From NCBI RefSeq assembly GCF_014207425.1, contig NZ_JACHFF010000001.1:1200124-1264123 (forward strand): 64,000 nucleotides of DNA, given 5' to 3'. A program made the translations under genes and the position numbers. This stretch comes from Jeotgalicoccus coquinae (lineage in GTDB: Bacteria; Bacillota; Bacilli; Staphylococcales; Salinicoccaceae). Positions 62,335 through 64,000 of the stretch are shown here, piece after piece (the stretch's first letter is position 1; each line of letters opens with the position of its first letter). A model generated the notes under the pieces. The model saw only the letters and a list, made by a program, of their open reading frames with translations. It was not told the origin of the DNA and made no database searches.

Positions 62335-63441
62335 TTACCTCCCGAGTTTTATACGTGTAATCAATGTGCTGCCCTGCCCTTTATCCGACTCTATTATGAG
62401 CTCGCCGTTCATCTTCTGTACACGTTCATGCATATTGGTGAGACCGTGGCTGAGACCAATCTTTTCAGCCGGTATAAATCCTCTGCCCTTATCACTTATA
62501 ACGAGCATCAATTCTTCATCTGTTATCTCAAGCAGTACTTCTGCATCTTTCGTGCCTGCGTGCTTTCTAATATTATTAAGCCCTTCCTGTACGACCCGGT
62601 ACAGTTCAATTTCCATTTCATCTTCAATGTTGTAAAATCCGTTCACGGAAATCTCCAGATTTAAATCCAGAATTTTAGCGTAATGTTTAACTGCTTCAAT
62701 AATACCATTCTCGAGTCCGATCGGTTTTAACTGCCAGATTAGCGCCTTCATTTCATTCATAGCATATTTCGATGTGTTTTCTATGCGTTCAAAAGCAAGA
62801 CTGCTCTGCTCGCTGTCTTGCAGCGCTTTTGCCGCATGTGAAGTAATACCGATGGAAAACAGCATCTGATTGACCGAATCATGCAGTTCGCGTGCGAGAC
62901 GCTGGCGCTCTTTAATAATCATATTTTCTTTTTCGCGTGTTGTTAAGTCCAGCCGCTTTAACGTGGACCCCAGTTGAAATGCTACGGATTCCAGCAGATC
63001 CAGTTCATCTTTTTGAAACTCTGTGCTGTACGGGCTCGCTACGTTTAACATACCAAAAGATTCATCACCGGAAATCAGTGGTACAGTTGCGTGATGAGTA
63101 ATATTATCATTTTCATTCGGCATTTCGCGCGCTGCTTTTTCAAGCCGTGAGCAGGCAACGATATTCGTTGCATTGGACAGCTCGCCCTTATTAAACTTAT
63201 TGACACACCAGCATTTATCGTTGCATAAGTATGTATGATTATCGTGCTGCAGTGTCGGCGGTAATTGATAATGTGCACTCAGTTCATGTTTTCCGTCATC
63301 TTTAATAAAAAAGATCCATCCCGTTTTAAAGTTCGAATGGTCGATGAGCATCTTCAATGCGCCGTCAATCATCGACTGGCGGTGTGTTTCTGTATTTAGA
63401 AACTCAGCAATATCTTTTAACAGCTGTAATTTGCTTTTCAT
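62335..63441 (-). CDS. airS: GAF-domain sensor histidine kinase with four-cysteine site (AirS/YhcY-like)
   Basis: 368 residues from ATG 63441 with GAGG eight bases upstream. No membrane helix, so it is cytoplasmic. A GAF domain spans about residues 10-165 and carries Cys73, Cys77, Cys79 and Cys97, the spacing expected of the [2Fe-2S] site reported for AirS. The HisKA_3 region has ELHDSVNQ with phospho-His187, and a HATPase domain ends the protein (NIRKHAG, DKGRGF, GLTNMHERV). It likely senses oxygen or redox state and phosphorylates the adjacent regulator. Confidence 0.85.
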   Translation of the reverse strand: MKSKLQLLKDIAEFLNTETHRQSMIDGALKMLIDHSNFKTGWIFFIKDDGKHELSAHYQLPPTLQHDNHTYLCNDKCWCVNKFNKGELSNATNIVACSRLEKAAREMPNENDNITHHATVPLISGDESFGMLNVASPYSTEFQKDELDLLESVAFQLGSTLKRLDLTTREKENMIIKERQRLARELHDSVNQMLFSIGITSHAAKALQDSEQSSLAFERIENTSKYAMNEMKALIWQLKPIGLENGIIEAVKHYAKILDLNLEISVNGFYNIEDEMEIELYRVVQEGLNNIRKHAGTKDAEVLLEITDEELMLVISDKGRGFIPAEKIGLSHGLTNMHERVQKMNGELIIESDKGQGSTLITRIKLGR

Positions 63442-63554
63442 GATTTTTACCTCACTTAAATAAATTGTAAGAAATTTGTTACACTTAATACAGTCAATAA
63501 CACTTATAATAAAAAGATAGTTGCAAAACAAAAAACGAAAGGTCAGGCACTGAT

Positions 63555-63962
63555 ATGAAAAATAATAAGATATACATGCAAATGATCTTTATCGTGTCGT
63601 TAGTCGCTATGCTCGGTTCTCTGTATTTCAGTGAAATCAGACTGTATGAACCATGTGAGATGTGCTGGTATCAGCGTATTCTCATGTACCCTGTTGTACT
63701 GCTGTCGTTTATCGGGCTCATTAAAGACGACATCAATGTGAGACTCTACGTCCGTGTAATGAGCGGTATCGGTTTAATCGTCTCTGCATACCATTACGGA
63801 CTGCAGAAAATTCCTGCACTGGGTGAGAGCGCCAATGCTTGTATGGGTGTGTCCTGTACAGTACAATATATAAATTGGGCTGGATTTATTACTATCCCGC
63901 TTCTTGCGCTGACTGCATTTATCATTATTTTCATTTTATCATTTTTAATTAAAAAAGATTAA
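63555..63962 (+). CDS. DsbB-family disulfide bond oxidoreductase (BdbC-like)
   Basis: 135 residues with four membrane helices. The periplasm-side cysteine pairs are C34-EM-C37 in the first loop and C96/C101 in the second. It re-oxidises a thioredoxin-like partner using quinone, here probably menaquinone. It is followed 19 bases later by the start of another gene, likely the BdbD/DsbA-type partner. It is divergent from the AirSR-like pair. Confidence 0.9.
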   Translation: MKNNKIYMQMIFIVSLVAMLGSLYFSEIRLYEPCEMCWYQRILMYPVVLLSFIGLIKDDINVRLYVRVMSGIGLIVSAYHYGLQKIPALGESANACMGVSCTVQYINWAGFITIPLLALTAFIIIFILSFLIKKD

Positions 63963-63981
63963 AGAACAGGAGCTTAAAATT

Positions 63982-64000
63982 ATGAGCAACAAGATTTTTT
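63982..64000 (+). CDS. Start of a gene after bdbC (cut by window edge)
   Basis: ATG 63982 follows CAGGAG nine bases upstream and reads MSNKIF to the window end. By position next to the DsbB-like gene a DsbA/BdbD thiol-disulfide oxidoreductase is expected, but nothing in six codons proves it. Confidence 0.5.

Overview
The window looks like a chromosomal segment from a low-to-moderate GC member of the Staphylococcaceae, most likely a halotolerant genus near Jeotgalicoccus or Salinicoccus rather than Staphylococcus itself. The genus is inferred from protein content and gene order. Family-typical clusters include metK/pckA followed by the menaquinone genes, a fadXDEBA-type fatty acid degradation operon, hemEHY beside a TRAP/HmoB-type gene, ecsAB-hit-prsA-yhaMNO, comK, and an AirSR-like oxygen/redox two-component system. 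Several exported lipoproteins and PrsA carry very acidic stretches, which suits a halotolerant lifestyle.

Layout. 1-9 kb: a ThrE-type exporter (cut by the window edge), a patatin-like hydrolase, an aldehyde dehydrogenase, a NERD-domain protein, metK behind an S-box (SAM-I) riboswitch, pckA with a CcpN-type operator, a Nudix hydrolase and yidD. 8-15 kb: menF-menD-menH-menB-menE read leftwards with overlapping genes, and menA diverges from menF, so almost the whole chorismate-to-menaquinone route is here. 15-18.4 kb: small membrane proteins, two lipoproteins and an ACR3/BASS-type permease. 18.5-26.5 kb: the fad operon with two cre sites. 26.9-27.6 kb: seven tRNA genes in one leftward transcript. 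27.7-36.4 kb: a mixed set including a FAD/Rieske oxidoreductase overlapping a MerR-TipAS regulator, an HxlR regulator divergent from a VOC dioxygenase, a cold shock protein, a nucleoside kinase and a C45-type acyltransferase. It also holds what I consider the best candidate novelty: a Fur-box-controlled, C-rich, terminator-ended small RNA resembling FsrA/IsrR (about 32092-32216).

36.4-41.6 kb is accessory and more AT-rich. It contains a DUF4041/T5orf172 protein, a TM2 protein, and a small decayed element bounded by a 19-bp direct repeat of the 3' end of tRNA-Ser(GCU). The element holds a frameshifted zinc-ribbon gene, a lipoprotein, a DUF771 phage-type protein, a GNAT enzyme and a GNAT fragment. 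It is followed by comK and by an IDEAL-domain gene with a Fur-like operator across its promoter. 43-47.5 kb: lplA and hemEHY. 47.6-59.5 kb: TRAP/HmoB-like gene, ecsBA, hit, a YtxH protein, prsA, an array of nine 41-bp hairpin-forming repeats, yhaM, yhaN/yhaO and ylbF/DUF445 genes. 59.5-64 kb: an XRE regulator with a Fur-like box upstream, a glutamate/dicarboxylate symporter, the AirSR-like pair with a four-cysteine sensor domain, and a DsbB-type oxidoreductase followed by the start of another gene.

The recurring theme is respiration, redox and iron: menaquinone, haem, lipoate, Rieske and Fe-S sensor genes occur with three Fur-like boxes and a candidate iron-sparing RNA.
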